This document shows, piece after piece, positions 33,017-41,580 of a stretch of DNA of 64,000 nucleotides. This stretch comes from MedAcidi-G1 sp002294285. GTDB taxonomy: Bacteria > Actinomycetota > Acidimicrobiia > Acidimicrobiales > MedAcidi-G1. A program made the translations under genes and the position numbers. A model generated the notes under the pieces. It saw only the letters and a list, made by a program, of their open reading frames with translations, made no database searches and had not been told where the DNA came from. The DNA is taken from contig CAXEUY010000006.1 in assembly GCA_963999645.1 (NCBI GenBank), positions 44,490-108,489 on the forward strand, in the 5' to 3' direction. The number at the start of each line of letters is the position of its first letter. Positions within the stretch are counted from its first letter, which is position 1.

Positions 33017-33824
33017 TCAAAACCTCCTTAGCTAACTCTCTATAAGCAACAGCGCCCGTAGAAGTTGGATCAAATATTGTTATTGGTTGACCGTATGAAG
33101 GAGCTTCAGATAGTCGAACAGATCTAGGAACTATCTGTTCACAAACCCGGTCGCCAAAATGCTCGCGAACCTCATCAGCAACTTGTTTTGAAATTTTTGT
33201 CCTCGAATCGTACATAACCAGAACAATTTTCGAGATTTCTAAATCAGGATTTAAATTTGCTCTAACTAAATCAACGTTTCCTACCAACTGACCTAATCCC
33301 TCCAAAGCGTAATATTCGCACTGAATGGGAACCAGCACCTCTTGTGCAAAACACAATGCATTGATTGTCAGAAGACCAAGAGCCGGAGGGCAATCAATAA
33401 AAATATAATCAAAAGCCTCAACAACTTCGTCTAACGCCTTGGACAACCTTTGTTCTCTACTAAATGCAGTAACAAGCTCAACTTCAGCACCAGCTAGTTC
33501 CAGACTTGACGGCAATAAATGCAAATTTTCTGCTTCAAGACTGATAATTGCATCAGAAACTTTGTTTTCTTGAATAATCACCTGGTATGTAGAAATATTC
33601 ACATCACCAGCAGATACACCAAGTCCTGTTGTTGCATTTGATTGCGGATCCAAATCTACAATCAAAACTTTTCTTCCTCTTTCAGCAATCGCTGCCCCTA
33701 AATTTATTGTGGTTGTAGTTTTACCAACTCCGCCTTTTTGATTTGCAACAGCGATTATTCTCGGAGAGTTTTTCGGGTTTTCTTGTTCCTCAAACGAATT
33801 AGTAGTCAACATTAAACACAGCAT
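33009..33824 (-). CDS. parA: chromosome partitioning ATPase ParA (Soj)
   Basis: Deviant Walker ATPase that moves ParB-parS complexes (271 residues). The motif KGGVGKTTTTINLG with its signature lysine, DLDPQSNATTGLG and FDYIFIDCPPALG are all present. A second in-frame ATG four codons later is an equally possible start, and neither has a strong ribosome-binding site. It lies directly downstream of two parS sites and overlaps parB. Confidence 0.96.
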   Translation of the reverse strand: MLCLMLTTNSFEEQENPKNSPRIIAVANQKGGVGKTTTTINLGAAIAERGRKVLIVDLDPQSNATTGLGVSAGDVNISTYQVIIQENKVSDAIISLEAENLHLLPSSLELAGAEVELVTAFSREQRLSKALDEVVEAFDYIFIDCPPALGLLTINALCFAQEVLVPIQCEYYALEGLGQLVGNVDLVRANLNPDLEISKIVLVMYDSRTKISKQVADEVREHFGDRVCEQIVPRSVRLSEAPSYGQPITIFDPTSTGAVAYRELAKEVLNE

Positions 33825-33865
33825 TACCCATTAGTTAAAAACAAACAAGCACCCTTTAAAATAAG

Positions 33866-33881
33866 TGTTTCACGTGAAACA
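33866..33881. other. parS site 1
   Basis: Exact 16-bp parS palindrome TGTTTCACGTGAAACA. The palindrome extends without mismatch to 26 bp (33861-33886). It lies in the 84-bp gap between parA and rsmG, as in many bacteria. ParB, encoded next door, is the expected ligand. Confidence 0.95.
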
Positions 33882-33892
33882 CTTATTTGTTT

Positions 33893-33908
33893 TGTTTCAC
33901 GTGAAACA
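33893..33908. other. parS site 2
   Basis: Second exact copy of TGTTTCACGTGAAACA, starting 27 bp after the first. It ends one base before the rsmG stop codon. Two adjacent perfect sites indicate a strong ParB nucleation point close to the origin. Confidence 0.95.
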
Positions 33909-34568
33909 CTAAAAAAGAGGCTTTTCAGAGATTCTTTTAAATCTTCTTGGATAATCATCAGGACATCTTTTTTCAGGAAAAAAAGATCTATATCCCGCCA
34001 CACCCGTATGCCAGTAATCCTTCTGTTTTAAACCTAAAAGAGATAGACCTGCTTGAGGCCACCTGTTTTCACTTTCAACTGCCATACCGTACGGAGGTTC
34101 ACTAACCACAAACAAGCCTTCTCCGTTTAATAGTGGTGCGGCACACTCAGCCGTGATGGCAGGAGCAGCAAAACCTCTTGCTGTAACAAGTTTTACTTTC
34201 CCCCTGTAAGAGCTATTACCCAACTCCTCTGCTGAACACTCTAAAACTTCCACTCGGTTTTGAAGATTTAATTCAGTAATGGCGGTACTAAGAAAACTAC
34301 ATTTTCTCTTACTCCGATCCACGAAAATCCAAAAACAATCAGTTAAACAGGATAAAACTAGGCCTGGAAGCCCCCCACCTGTCCCTAAATCAACAGCTAC
34401 ATCTTTGCTGTCAAGATTGTTAGCAAAAAAAGAGTTTTCTTGGGAAAATAAAAACCCTGTGCTGTGATTGATACCACTTTTAGCGGCCTTATTAGTTAAA
34501 AACCCTTGAAAAACAGCATCATCAAGAAATTTTTGAAGGTTTTTATTATTACACAGCGTCATCAACAA
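33909..34568 (-). CDS. rsmG: 16S rRNA (guanine527-N7)-methyltransferase
   Basis: SAM-dependent methyltransferase for G527 of 16S rRNA (219 residues). The SAM-binding motif VDLGTGGGLPGLVL and the following FVDRSKRKCSFLSTAI are typical. KLVTARGFA stands at the usual catalytic region. The start overlaps the jag stop region by 20 bp, so the exact start (first or third residue) is uncertain. Fits the jag-rsmG-parA-parB order of origin regions. Confidence 0.92.
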   Translation of the reverse strand: MLMTLCNNKNLQKFLDDAVFQGFLTNKAAKSGINHSTGFLFSQENSFFANNLDSKDVAVDLGTGGGLPGLVLSCLTDCFWIFVDRSKRKCSFLSTAITELNLQNRVEVLECSAEELGNSSYRGKVKLVTARGFAAPAITAECAAPLLNGEGLFVVSEPPYGMAVESENRWPQAGLSLLGLKQKDYWHTGVAGYRSFFPEKRCPDDYPRRFKRISEKPLF

Positions 34569-35475
34569 AGATTACGACATGACGATCATAATCTGAACCC
34601 TCTGAACGAGTTGTAACGCCTTCCAGTTCTGAAATCGCATCGTGAACAACTTTTCTGTCAGAAGCATTCATTGGATCAAGAGCTATAGAGTGACCTCCGT
34701 CTAAAACATCGTTCGCCTGATTGACCGCAAATTCAGCCAAAAAAGTCCTTCTTCTTTCTCTGTAACCACCAATATCTACTGTAAGTTTGCCTTCAGCCTC
34801 ACCGTCAGAAAGACGCTGAATCATGGTATGTGAAAGTTGAGTAATTGCTCTAACAGTTTCACCTCTAGGGCCAATCGCTAAGCCTAAATTCAAACCCTGA
34901 GCCTGAACAATAGCCCGATTGTCTTCTATTGAACTAACAACACGAGCCTGTAAACCCATTTTTTCTAAAAGTCCAGAAACAAAATCTTCAGTTATTTCAG
35001 CTTGTTCTTCAAGATCCATTTTGTCTTTTTTCTCTTCAACACTGGCCTTATTATTAGACACAGAATTACTATTAGAGGTTCCTTTCTTACTGGACTTCGT
35101 ATTATTATCGCGCTTTTTTCCGGTTTTTGTCTCATTCTTGTCAGGTTTATTATTTATATTTTTTGTAGTTTTACCTTTTGATTCAGCTTTTTTTGAATTG
35201 TTATTATTCTTGTTTCTTACTGAACCTGACTTATCGTTTTTGTTGTTTTTTGACTTCTTGTTATTACGTGAACGGCGATCTGGGGTTTTTGACCTGGTGC
35301 TTACCGGTTTTACCCTTGCTCTCAACCGTGCTTCTTTTCGTTTAAGTCGAAAAACAGAACTGCTTCCCTCATCAATTATCTCAAATTGCATGTCATCTTC
35401 GGCAATTCCCAAACGATCTAAAGCTCTATCTTTAGCTTCATCAACGGTGGACCCCGTTGTTTCGATCCACTCCAT
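34549..35475 (-). CDS. jag: Jag/KhpB RNA-binding protein with Lys/Asn/Ser-rich linker
   Basis: RNA-binding protein encoded next to yidC, linked to cell division and elongation control (KhpB). The 308 residues comprise a Jag-N domain (1-55: MEWIETTGSTVDEAKDRALDRLG), a long low-complexity linker (about 58-150) dominated by Lys, Asn and Ser, a KH domain with GPRGETVRAITQLSHTMIQ, and a C-terminal R3H domain (RRTFLAEFAVNQANDVL ... MNASDRKVVHDAI). The linker is much longer and more biased than in compact homologs. It lies 2 bp downstream of yidC. Confidence 0.93.
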   Translation of the reverse strand: MEWIETTGSTVDEAKDRALDRLGIAEDDMQFEIIDEGSSSVFRLKRKEARLRARVKPVSTRSKTPDRRSRNNKKSKNNKNDKSGSVRNKNNNNSKKAESKGKTTKNINNKPDKNETKTGKKRDNNTKSSKKGTSNSNSVSNNKASVEEKKDKMDLEEQAEITEDFVSGLLEKMGLQARVVSSIEDNRAIVQAQGLNLGLAIGPRGETVRAITQLSHTMIQRLSDGEAEGKLTVDIGGYRERRRTFLAEFAVNQANDVLDGGHSIALDPMNASDRKVVHDAISELEGVTTRSEGSDYDRHVVIFVDDAV

Positions 35476-35477
35476 AT

Positions 35478-36632
35478 TTATTTCCTTTTCTTTTTCTTAC
35501 GTTTTTTCTGGCTTCTTGGAATATTTGTTCCAGAAGGTGTAACTCTTCCCGTTTGCATGCGGTTTTCTTCAATAGGTGAGTTTTTGACATTCTTTTCTTT
35601 TTTAATCTCTTTTGTCTTTTTCTCTTTTTTTTCTATTTTTGAAGGCTTTTCTTTATTTAAATGAGAATGATTCTCATTACTTCCGGCTGTTGTTCTTTTT
35701 CTTTTAGCTTCAGAGGAAGAACTCGGTTTTGTAGCTGGTTTATCGAGTTTTTTAGTACTTTTTCCTGTTTTATCATTGGTACTTTCTGGGTCTTTTTCTG
35801 CTGTGGAACTCACAACAACAGTTTCTTTCTTTGTTGCATTCTCACCATAAAACTTCCTTGTTATATACCCTTGCTGCGCAATCCTGTAGAGATTCGAAAT
35901 AACAAAATAAACAACAAGAGCTGCATCAAAACTAAAAGAAATAACTGGCAAAAAGAAAGGCATTACTTTAAAAATCATCTGTTGTTGTGGACTTATTGCA
36001 GCTTGTTGATTTCTTCCTCTTATTTGTTTTTGCTGATACCAGGAAGTTGCAAAAACCAAAAGAATTAAAATGAAATAAGGAATTGAAACAACAAAACTTT
36101 CAGACAACGCATCACTTGCAGATCTAGCTAGATCAACACCCCACGAAACCATCTCATTCTCTTTGCTTAGATCTTGAAAAAGAGAACTTTGATGATCGAT
36201 ATAATCTGGATAAAAAACTCTTGCCTGTTCAGGTGGAACAGAAACATCCTGGTTAAAAATCCCCATTACCCAGCCTGTATGCTCGCCTAAATTAGAAAGA
36301 CGTCGAGTTAAACCATTAATGACGTTGTACAAAACAAGAAAAACAGGCGCTTGAACAAAAAGAGGCAAACATCCTGAAAGAGGATTTACGTTATTAGCTT
36401 GATAGAAAGCCATAACTTCTTTGTTCATTCTTTCTTTATCATTTTTGTATTTATTCTGAATTTTTTTTAATTCCGGCTGAACATGCTGAATTTTGATCAT
36501 CGAGCGAGTTTGCTTAAGTGTTAATGGCGTGAGAATAACCATTATTAATACAGTTAACAGAGTTATAGACATTCCATAAGAGGGCCAAAAATCGTAAAAC
36601 CAGGAAAGAAGTGTTGCTAATAAATCAAACAT
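35478..36632 (-). CDS. yidC: membrane protein insertase YidC
   Basis: Inserts proteins into the cytoplasmic membrane (384 residues). YidC/Oxa1 helices include LLATLLSWFYDFWPSYGMSI, the conserved LLTVLIMVILTPLTLKQTRSM, PLSGCLPLFVQAPVFLVLYNVI and the later helices around residues 195-270. A hydrophilic C-terminal tail of about 110 residues is rich in Lys, Ser and Thr and ends in a run of basic residues (KKRKKKKRK). The tail contains GRVTPSGT, closely matching GRVTPRGT near the CrgA N-terminus. Overlaps yidD by 8 bp. Confidence 0.94.
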   Translation of the reverse strand: MFDLLATLLSWFYDFWPSYGMSITLLTVLIMVILTPLTLKQTRSMIKIQHVQPELKKIQNKYKNDKERMNKEVMAFYQANNVNPLSGCLPLFVQAPVFLVLYNVINGLTRRLSNLGEHTGWVMGIFNQDVSVPPEQARVFYPDYIDHQSSLFQDLSKENEMVSWGVDLARSASDALSESFVVSIPYFILILLVFATSWYQQKQIRGRNQQAAISPQQQMIFKVMPFFLPVISFSFDAALVVYFVISNLYRIAQQGYITRKFYGENATKKETVVVSSTAEKDPESTNDKTGKSTKKLDKPATKPSSSSEAKRKRTTAGSNENHSHLNKEKPSKIEKKEKKTKEIKKEKNVKNSPIEENRMQTGRVTPSGTNIPRSQKKRKKKKRK

Positions 36633-36903
36633 TTACTTTGCCCTTTTTATCCGGAACACAATCAATCCCATAGCCACCCCAAGGATTGCAGTTAAATAAT
36701 CTTTTAATTGTTAGAAGAAAACCCCTAAAAAAACCATGTTTTTCAAATGATTCAATAGCGTAGGTTGAACAAGACGGAACAAACCTACAAGTACTGGGTC
36801 TACCATCAAAAACTTTCTGATATGAACTAATAAAAAATAACACTACGTTCACAAGAAAACCTTTTTTCTTTTTTTCTGCGTCTACCAAACAATAATTAAA
36901 CAA
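36625..36903 (-). CDS. yidD: membrane protein insertion efficiency factor YidD
   Basis: Small YidD-family protein that aids YidC-dependent insertion (92 residues). The core SSYQKVFDGRPSTCRFVPSCSTYAIESFEKHG has the three conserved cysteines, and NPWGGYGIDCVP closes the family domain. It overlaps rnpA by 8 bp and yidC by 8 bp, giving a compact rpmH-rnpA-yidD-yidC-jag run. Confidence 0.94.
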   Translation of the reverse strand: MFNYCLVDAEKKKKGFLVNVVLFFISSYQKVFDGRPSTCRFVPSCSTYAIESFEKHGFFRGFLLTIKRLFNCNPWGGYGIDCVPDKKGKVNV

Positions 36904-37249
36904 TTGGATCTGTATCTTTTCTTAAATCTTCAAAAATTTCTTCTAGTTTTTCTGATAAAAAAACAAACGATTTTTTTTCAACACCTGGGAAAACCCTTAT
37001 CAAATAATCACCAGAAGGAATTGAATTATTTGTAGTAATCATTTGAATAAAAACACCTCGAAGTCTTCTTTTAATACGGTTTCTTACGACAGCTCCACCA
37101 ACAGAACGCCCCACAGCAAATGCAACCCTGACACCATCTGAACAAGTATCAGAAGGATTAAAAGTAACGCTAATTAATCTTCGTTTTACTTGTTTTCCAT
37201 TAATCCGAAGATTGTCAAAGTCGCGTTTGTAATGAAGTCGGCCTATCAA
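36896..37249 (-). CDS. rnpA: ribonuclease P protein component
   Basis: Protein subunit of RNase P, which matures tRNA 5' ends (117 residues). The conserved RNR motif region FAVGRSVGGAVVRNRIKRRLRGVF is clear, with the N-terminal KRDFDNLRINGK. The TTG start overlaps the rpmH stop (TTGA), which suggests coupled translation. Confidence 0.93.
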   Translation of the reverse strand: MIGRLHYKRDFDNLRINGKQVKRRLISVTFNPSDTCSDGVRVAFAVGRSVGGAVVRNRIKRRLRGVFIQMITTNNSIPSGDYLIRVFPGVEKKSFVFLSEKLEEIFEDLRKDTDPIV

Positions 37250-37380
37250 GCTGATAGCCGTGAACGACCCTTCTGCCGGCGGGCTTTAAGTACAGCTCTT
37301 CCTGCTCGTGTTTGCATTCTGTGACGGAAACCATGTTTTCTTGATCTCCTTCTATTATTAGGTTGAAAAGTTCTTTTCAT
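37246..37380 (-). CDS. rpmH: 50S ribosomal protein L34
   Basis: Short basic ribosomal protein (44 residues): MKRTFQPNNRRRSRKHGFRH then RMQTRAGRAVLKARRQKGRS, the standard L34 sequence. CAGGAG lies 8 bases upstream of the ATG. Its stop overlaps the rnpA start by 3 bases. It is the first gene of the minus-strand arm beside the origin. Confidence 0.97.
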   Translation of the reverse strand: MKRTFQPNNRRRSRKHGFRHRMQTRAGRAVLKARRQKGRSRLSA

Positions 37381-37773
37381 AAATTAACTCCTGTTTTAAC
37401 CGCACTGATAAAAAATATGCAGTCATAACAATTAAAAATCTTCTTGTTTAACTTTGTTTGTTTTGTCGCATATAACAAACGTCTAACTATTGATCGTATG
37501 TCGAGGCACACTAGACACCAACCGCAAAAACAACCCACAGCTAAAAAATTTGCTTGTGAATAAAAAATCTGACATATGCACAACAAAAATTAGCTGTGGA
37601 CAAAAAATATGCAAACAAATAATATTTATTGCCCGCCCGCCTTGCGTACTAGCACCAATATAATGCTACGTTTTTCGACTTAGTGGCCTGAAATAATGTG
37701 TTTTTACTCTCGAAAGCTTCAAATTTCTTTCCACACCAAAATCCACACCTGTGGATAATAAATAGGAGATGTT
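37381..37773. other. rpmH-dnaA divergent intergenic region (promoters, DnaA boxes)
   Basis: A 393-bp stretch without a convincing gene, between divergently read rpmH and dnaA. It holds DnaA-box-type sequences at 37595-37603 (TGTGGACAA) and 37750-37758, a GC-rich patch at 37631-37640 in AT-rich surroundings, and a TATAAT at 37659-37664 that could be a -10 for dnaA, although no good -35 is correctly spaced. Gene polarity switches here, so it is part of the origin region. Confidence 0.7.
37741..37758. promoter_or_regulatory. inverted DnaA-box pair upstream of dnaA
   Basis: ATCCACA-CC-TGTGGAT is a perfect inverted repeat, and the right half continues to TGTGGATAA, an exact consensus DnaA box (TTATCCACA on the other strand). 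It lies only 15 bp before the dnaA start and overlaps the leader, a good position for autorepression by DnaA. Confidence 0.7.
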
Positions 37774-39240
37774 TTGGAAGAAATAATTGAAGAAAACGCA
37801 ACGTTTATATGGGAATCATGTTCCCAAGCAATTAAATCCCAGGTTTCCGAAGTTGTTTGGCAAGTAACATTTAGTTCAGTTATACCAATAGAAATAAAAG
37901 ACGATCACCTAGTACTTCAAGTGCCAAGTACTGTAGTTAGAGATCGAATAGAGGGCAGATACAAAAAACTTGTTTCAGAAACTCTTTCTGAAATAAGTGA
38001 CGATCAATTCAAAGTTTCTGTAAACGTTGTAACAGAACCGCTAAGTGAACTTCAAACAAAAATTGAAGAAAACGAAGATGGTTTCATGTTGGAAAGCATA
38101 GAAGAAATAGAAAACAACATTATGTTGGACTCGTTAGAAACATCTACTGACGACAAAATTGTTTCAAATGTTGACCTATCGGCTGAACAAGAACAAACAA
38201 ACACAGCCGGGACAAAAACCTTTAAATACACTTTCGATGATTTCGTCATAGGTTCTTCAAATCGCTTTGCTCACGCTGCAGCTCTTGCTGTTGCAGAAAC
38301 CCCCAGTCGTTCTTATAACCCTCTCTTTATTTATGGTGATGCCGGCCTTGGTAAAACGCACCTTTTACAAGCGGTAGGAAACTATGTAGCGGATCACTAT
38401 AAAAATCATGAAGTGCGTTATGTTTCAAGCGAAACTTTTATGAATCGTTTCGTTGAAGCAATCAGAAATAAAACACTTCCTGAATTCAAACAGCATTTCC
38501 GTGAAATTGATGTTTTATTGGTTGATGATATTCAATTCATGGAAGGCAAAGAAGGGCTTCAAGAAGAGTTTTTTCACACCTTCAACACAATCCAACAAGC
38601 AGGTGGGCAAATAGTCCTTTCAAGCGACAGGCCCCCTGATTCTATTCCAACACTTGAAGATCGATTAAGAAGCCGTTTTAAAATGGGTCTTGTAACAGAT
38701 ATTCAAGCACCAGACCTTGAAACACGTTTAGCAATCTTAAGAAAAAAGGCTGAAGAAAACCCCGGTGGAATAACAGTCCCGGATGAAGTTCTTCAATTTA
38801 TTGCCGAAAACATCACAGAAAACATTCGAGAGCTTGAAGGTGCACTAACACGTGTTTCTGCATATGCAAATTTAAACCACGAGCCTTGTACTAAAGCTTT
38901 AGCAATAACAGTTCTTGGCGATTTAATAAGTTCAAATGCGCCAAGACCAATTACACCAGACTTAATTTTTGAACAAACAACAGAAATGTATGGTTTTTCT
39001 AAAAGTGAATTAGTGGGTGGCAGCAGAAGAAGACCTTTAGTAACAGCAAGACAAGTAGCAATGTACATTTTTCGTGAGTTAACAGATTTAAGTTATCCAA
39101 GTATTGCAAGAGAGTTTGGTGGTCGTGATCACACAACCGTTATTCATGCCGTTGAAAAAATTAAAGCTTTAATGGCAGAACGAAGAGAAATCTATGATCA
39201 AGTAACAGCATTGATTTCGGCTTTACGTGATAATAAATAA
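37774..39240 (+). CDS. dnaA: chromosomal replication initiator DnaA
   Basis: Origin-binding AAA+ initiator (488 residues). Domain I is at about 1-85. A variable acidic linker (about 90-145) contains two similar stretches around MLESIEEIENN/IMLDSLE. Domain III has Walker A GDAGLGKTHLLQAV, Walker B VLLVDDIQFMEGKE, and domain IV has the DnaA-box-binding signature GGRDHTTVIHAVEKI. The TTG start has GGAG 5 bases upstream; the nearby ATG in another frame stops at once. It begins the plus-strand arm dnaA-dnaN-recF-DUF721-gyrB-gyrA. Confidence 0.97.
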   Translation: MEEIIEENATFIWESCSQAIKSQVSEVVWQVTFSSVIPIEIKDDHLVLQVPSTVVRDRIEGRYKKLVSETLSEISDDQFKVSVNVVTEPLSELQTKIEENEDGFMLESIEEIENNIMLDSLETSTDDKIVSNVDLSAEQEQTNTAGTKTFKYTFDDFVIGSSNRFAHAAALAVAETPSRSYNPLFIYGDAGLGKTHLLQAVGNYVADHYKNHEVRYVSSETFMNRFVEAIRNKTLPEFKQHFREIDVLLVDDIQFMEGKEGLQEEFFHTFNTIQQAGGQIVLSSDRPPDSIPTLEDRLRSRFKMGLVTDIQAPDLETRLAILRKKAEENPGGITVPDEVLQFIAENITENIRELEGALTRVSAYANLNHEPCTKALAITVLGDLISSNAPRPITPDLIFEQTTEMYGFSKSELVGGSRRRPLVTARQVAMYIFRELTDLSYPSIAREFGGRDHTTVIHAVEKIKALMAERREIYDQVTALISALRDNK

Positions 39241-39398
39241 TGTTTTCCACAAGCTTTTTTTCTTCTTCTTTTTCTTGTGACTATTTGTGAATTAAAAGTG
39301 GATTGTAAAACCACGCCTGACCTGCAAAAATAAAGTTTTATCCACAATTCACAAGACCTATTACATCTACTAAGTTTAAAAAAAACAAAGAGTTATAA
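39241..39398. other. dnaA-dnaN intergenic region, candidate oriC
   Basis: A 158-bp AT-rich region with one exact DnaA box TTATCCACA (39338-39346), a near-box TTTTCCACA (39243-39251) and related GTGGATTGT and ATTCACAAG sequences. A T-rich tract at 39254-39275 could serve as an unwinding element. Actinobacterial origins usually lie between dnaA and dnaN. Few exact boxes are present, so the assignment is an inference from position. Confidence 0.5.
39338..39346 (+). promoter_or_regulatory. consensus DnaA box
   Basis: Exact TTATCCACA, 53 bp before the dnaN start, in the candidate oriC. Confidence 0.75.
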
Positions 39399-40493
39399 AT
39401 GAAATTTAAATGTGAAAAAGAAATATTAGAAAAAAGCTTTTCATTAGCAAGAAGAGCAACACCAAACAGAAGTGGAACAAACCCAGTTTTGTCTGGGCTT
39501 TGTGTAGATCTTAAAAAAAACAAACTTGTTGTTTTGGGAAGCGATTTAGATTTAACAATTCGAATACAACTTGACGTTGGTGGTGAAGAAGATGGGAAAG
39601 CTGTAATTCCAGGAGCTTTACTTTCAGACATAATAAGAGTGTTAGATGATGGACAGGTTTCTTTTGTTGTTAAAGACAATGAGGTTCAAATTAAAAGTGG
39701 TAAATCTGAATTCAATTTACGAACATTACCAAGTGATGATTTTCCTCGTTTTGAAGAGCCTGGTGGTAATAAAGCAACAATTGATACAAAAAGTCTGTCA
39801 ACTGCTTTTGAACAAGTTGTGAAAGCTGCAAGCACGGATGATGCAAGACCTATTTTAACAGGTGTTTTATTGTCAGCTGAAGAAGATGGTTTACGACTTG
39901 TAGCTACAGATTCTTATCGAATGGCAATACGTGATATTCCAGGAACTGAAATTCTTGGAAGAGATGAAATTGTATTGGTGCCTTCTAGAGCCTTAGATGT
40001 TGTTAAACGTGTTCTTGATAATGATGACGAATTAGAAATTACCCTGGGAGAAAAAGAAGCAGTATTCAAAATTCAAAACGTAGATATTGTTACTCGTTTA
40101 ATTGAAGGAGAGTTTCCAAATTACAAAGGACTTATTCCTGATAAAAATAAAAACAAACTTGTAATAAACCGAGAGGAACTACTTGCTGCTTTACAAAGAG
40201 TCAAACTATTAGCAAGAGAAACAACACCCATTCGATTAATTATGTCTGATAAAAAAATTGAATTATTAGCAATTGAACAAGACATAGGACAAGCAACAGA
40301 AAAAATTGACGGAAATTATTCCGGTGAAGAAATTACAGTTGCTTTTAACCCAGATTATTTAATTGATGGTTTAGATGTAATGAACACTGAAGAAATTTGT
40401 TTAGAAACAACTGATGCTTTAAAACCTGCGATTTTAAAAGGGGTTGACGAAGACAGCTTTTTATATTTATTAATGCCAGTAAGAGTCTCATAA
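39399..40493 (+). CDS. dnaN: DNA polymerase III beta clamp
   Basis: Sliding clamp that tethers polymerase III (364 residues, three clamp domains). It starts MKFKCEKEILEKSFSLARRATPNRSG, and VLSGLCVDLKKNKLVVLGSDLDLTI follows. ILTGVLLSAEEDGLRLVATDSYRMA and the terminal YLLMPVRVS are typical. recF begins one base after the stop codon. Confidence 0.96.
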   Translation: MKFKCEKEILEKSFSLARRATPNRSGTNPVLSGLCVDLKKNKLVVLGSDLDLTIRIQLDVGGEEDGKAVIPGALLSDIIRVLDDGQVSFVVKDNEVQIKSGKSEFNLRTLPSDDFPRFEEPGGNKATIDTKSLSTAFEQVVKAASTDDARPILTGVLLSAEEDGLRLVATDSYRMAIRDIPGTEILGRDEIVLVPSRALDVVKRVLDNDDELEITLGEKEAVFKIQNVDIVTRLIEGEFPNYKGLIPDKNKNKLVINREELLAALQRVKLLARETTPIRLIMSDKKIELLAIEQDIGQATEKIDGNYSGEEITVAFNPDYLIDGLDVMNTEEICLETTDALKPAILKGVDEDSFLYLLMPVRVS

Positions 40494-40494
40494 A

Positions 40495-41580
40495 ATGTAT
40501 TTAAGCCAACTTTGGCTAAACAATTTCAGAAATTATGAAAATTGTCATTTAACGTTTGAAAAAGGAACAACAGTTATAACTGGCAATAATGGAAATGGAA
40601 AAACAAATCTTCTTGAAGCCATTGCCTGGTTAGCAAAAGGAAAATCCTTTCGTGGAGCACCCAACGAAGCTCTAATTTTTTATGGAAAAGATCACGCAAT
40701 TATTAGAGCTGAAACTATTCATAAAGAAAGAAAAACAACATTAGAAGTCAAACTAAATGTTTCTAATAGAAACCAACTTCAAGTTAATGGGAAAAAAATA
40801 ATCAAAAAAAAAGAACTATATGAAAAAATTAAGACAACAATTTTTAGTCCTGAAGACCTCATATTAATCAAAGGAAGTCCAGGAGAAAGAAGAAACTATC
40901 TTGATGAACTTCTAGTTGATTTGCATCCAAAAAATCAAACAATCAAAACAAATTTTGAAAAATGTTTAAAACAAAGAAACACATTATTAAAACAAGCAAA
41001 AGGTAGACAAACAAAAGAAATTGAGACCACGCTTGATATTTGGGACGAAAAATTAGTAGACAGCGGACAAAAACTCATAATAAAAAGAAATGAACTTCTT
41101 GAAAAATTAAAACCCGAAATTGAATATTGCTTAAAAACATTCACAAAGAATCAAGACAGCATTGACTTAAAATATAAACAAAGCTGGAATGACGAAAAAA
41201 CAATAGAAAACCTTAATCAAGAACGAGAAACAGACCTTCGAAGAGGTGTTACCACTATTGGTCCACACAGGGACGATATTGAAATAAACATAAACAAATT
41301 ATTGTCAAAAAACCATTCTTCTCAAGGTGAACAAAGATCCTTAGCTCTAGCGTTACGTTTAGCTGGACATGAAATTATTAAAACGGCAACCGAACAAGAA
41401 CCAATTGTGCTTTTAGATGATGTTTTTTCTGAGCTTGATGACACAAGATGTGAAATTCTGGTTGATCTACTTCCTAAAAAACAAGCTATTTTAACCACTA
41501 CGGGTGAACTACCACATGGGGTGAACCCAGATCACAACTATCACATAGTAGAAGGCAGTGTCGAAACGAATGACCAATGA
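40495..41580 (+). CDS. recF: DNA replication and repair protein RecF
   Basis: SMC-like ATPase that helps load RecA at gaps (361 residues). N-terminal LWLNNFRNYENCHLTFEKG is followed by Walker A GNNGNGKTNLLEAI. SSQGEQRSLALALRLA is the signature motif, and EPIVLLDDVFSELD is Walker B. The C-terminal end overlaps the DUF721 gene by 11 bp. Codons are strongly A-rich compared with gyrB. Confidence 0.95.
   Translation: MYLSQLWLNNFRNYENCHLTFEKGTTVITGNNGNGKTNLLEAIAWLAKGKSFRGAPNEALIFYGKDHAIIRAETIHKERKTTLEVKLNVSNRNQLQVNGKKIIKKKELYEKIKTTIFSPEDLILIKGSPGERRNYLDELLVDLHPKNQTIKTNFEKCLKQRNTLLKQAKGRQTKEIETTLDIWDEKLVDSGQKLIIKRNELLEKLKPEIEYCLKTFTKNQDSIDLKYKQSWNDEKTIENLNQERETDLRRGVTTIGPHRDDIEININKLLSKNHSSQGEQRSLALALRLAGHEIIKTATEQEPIVLLDDVFSELDDTRCEILVDLLPKKQAILTTTGELPHGVNPDHNYHIVEGSVETNDQ

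Noticed and set aside
34919..35542. 207-codon plus-strand open frame rich in Leu, Phe and Ser
   Set aside because: It is the complement of the low-complexity Jag linker; no start signal and no family likeness.
37377..37586. 69-codon minus-strand open frame in the rpmH-dnaA gap
   Set aside because: Overlaps the rpmH start and ribosome-binding site, and the composition is not protein-like.
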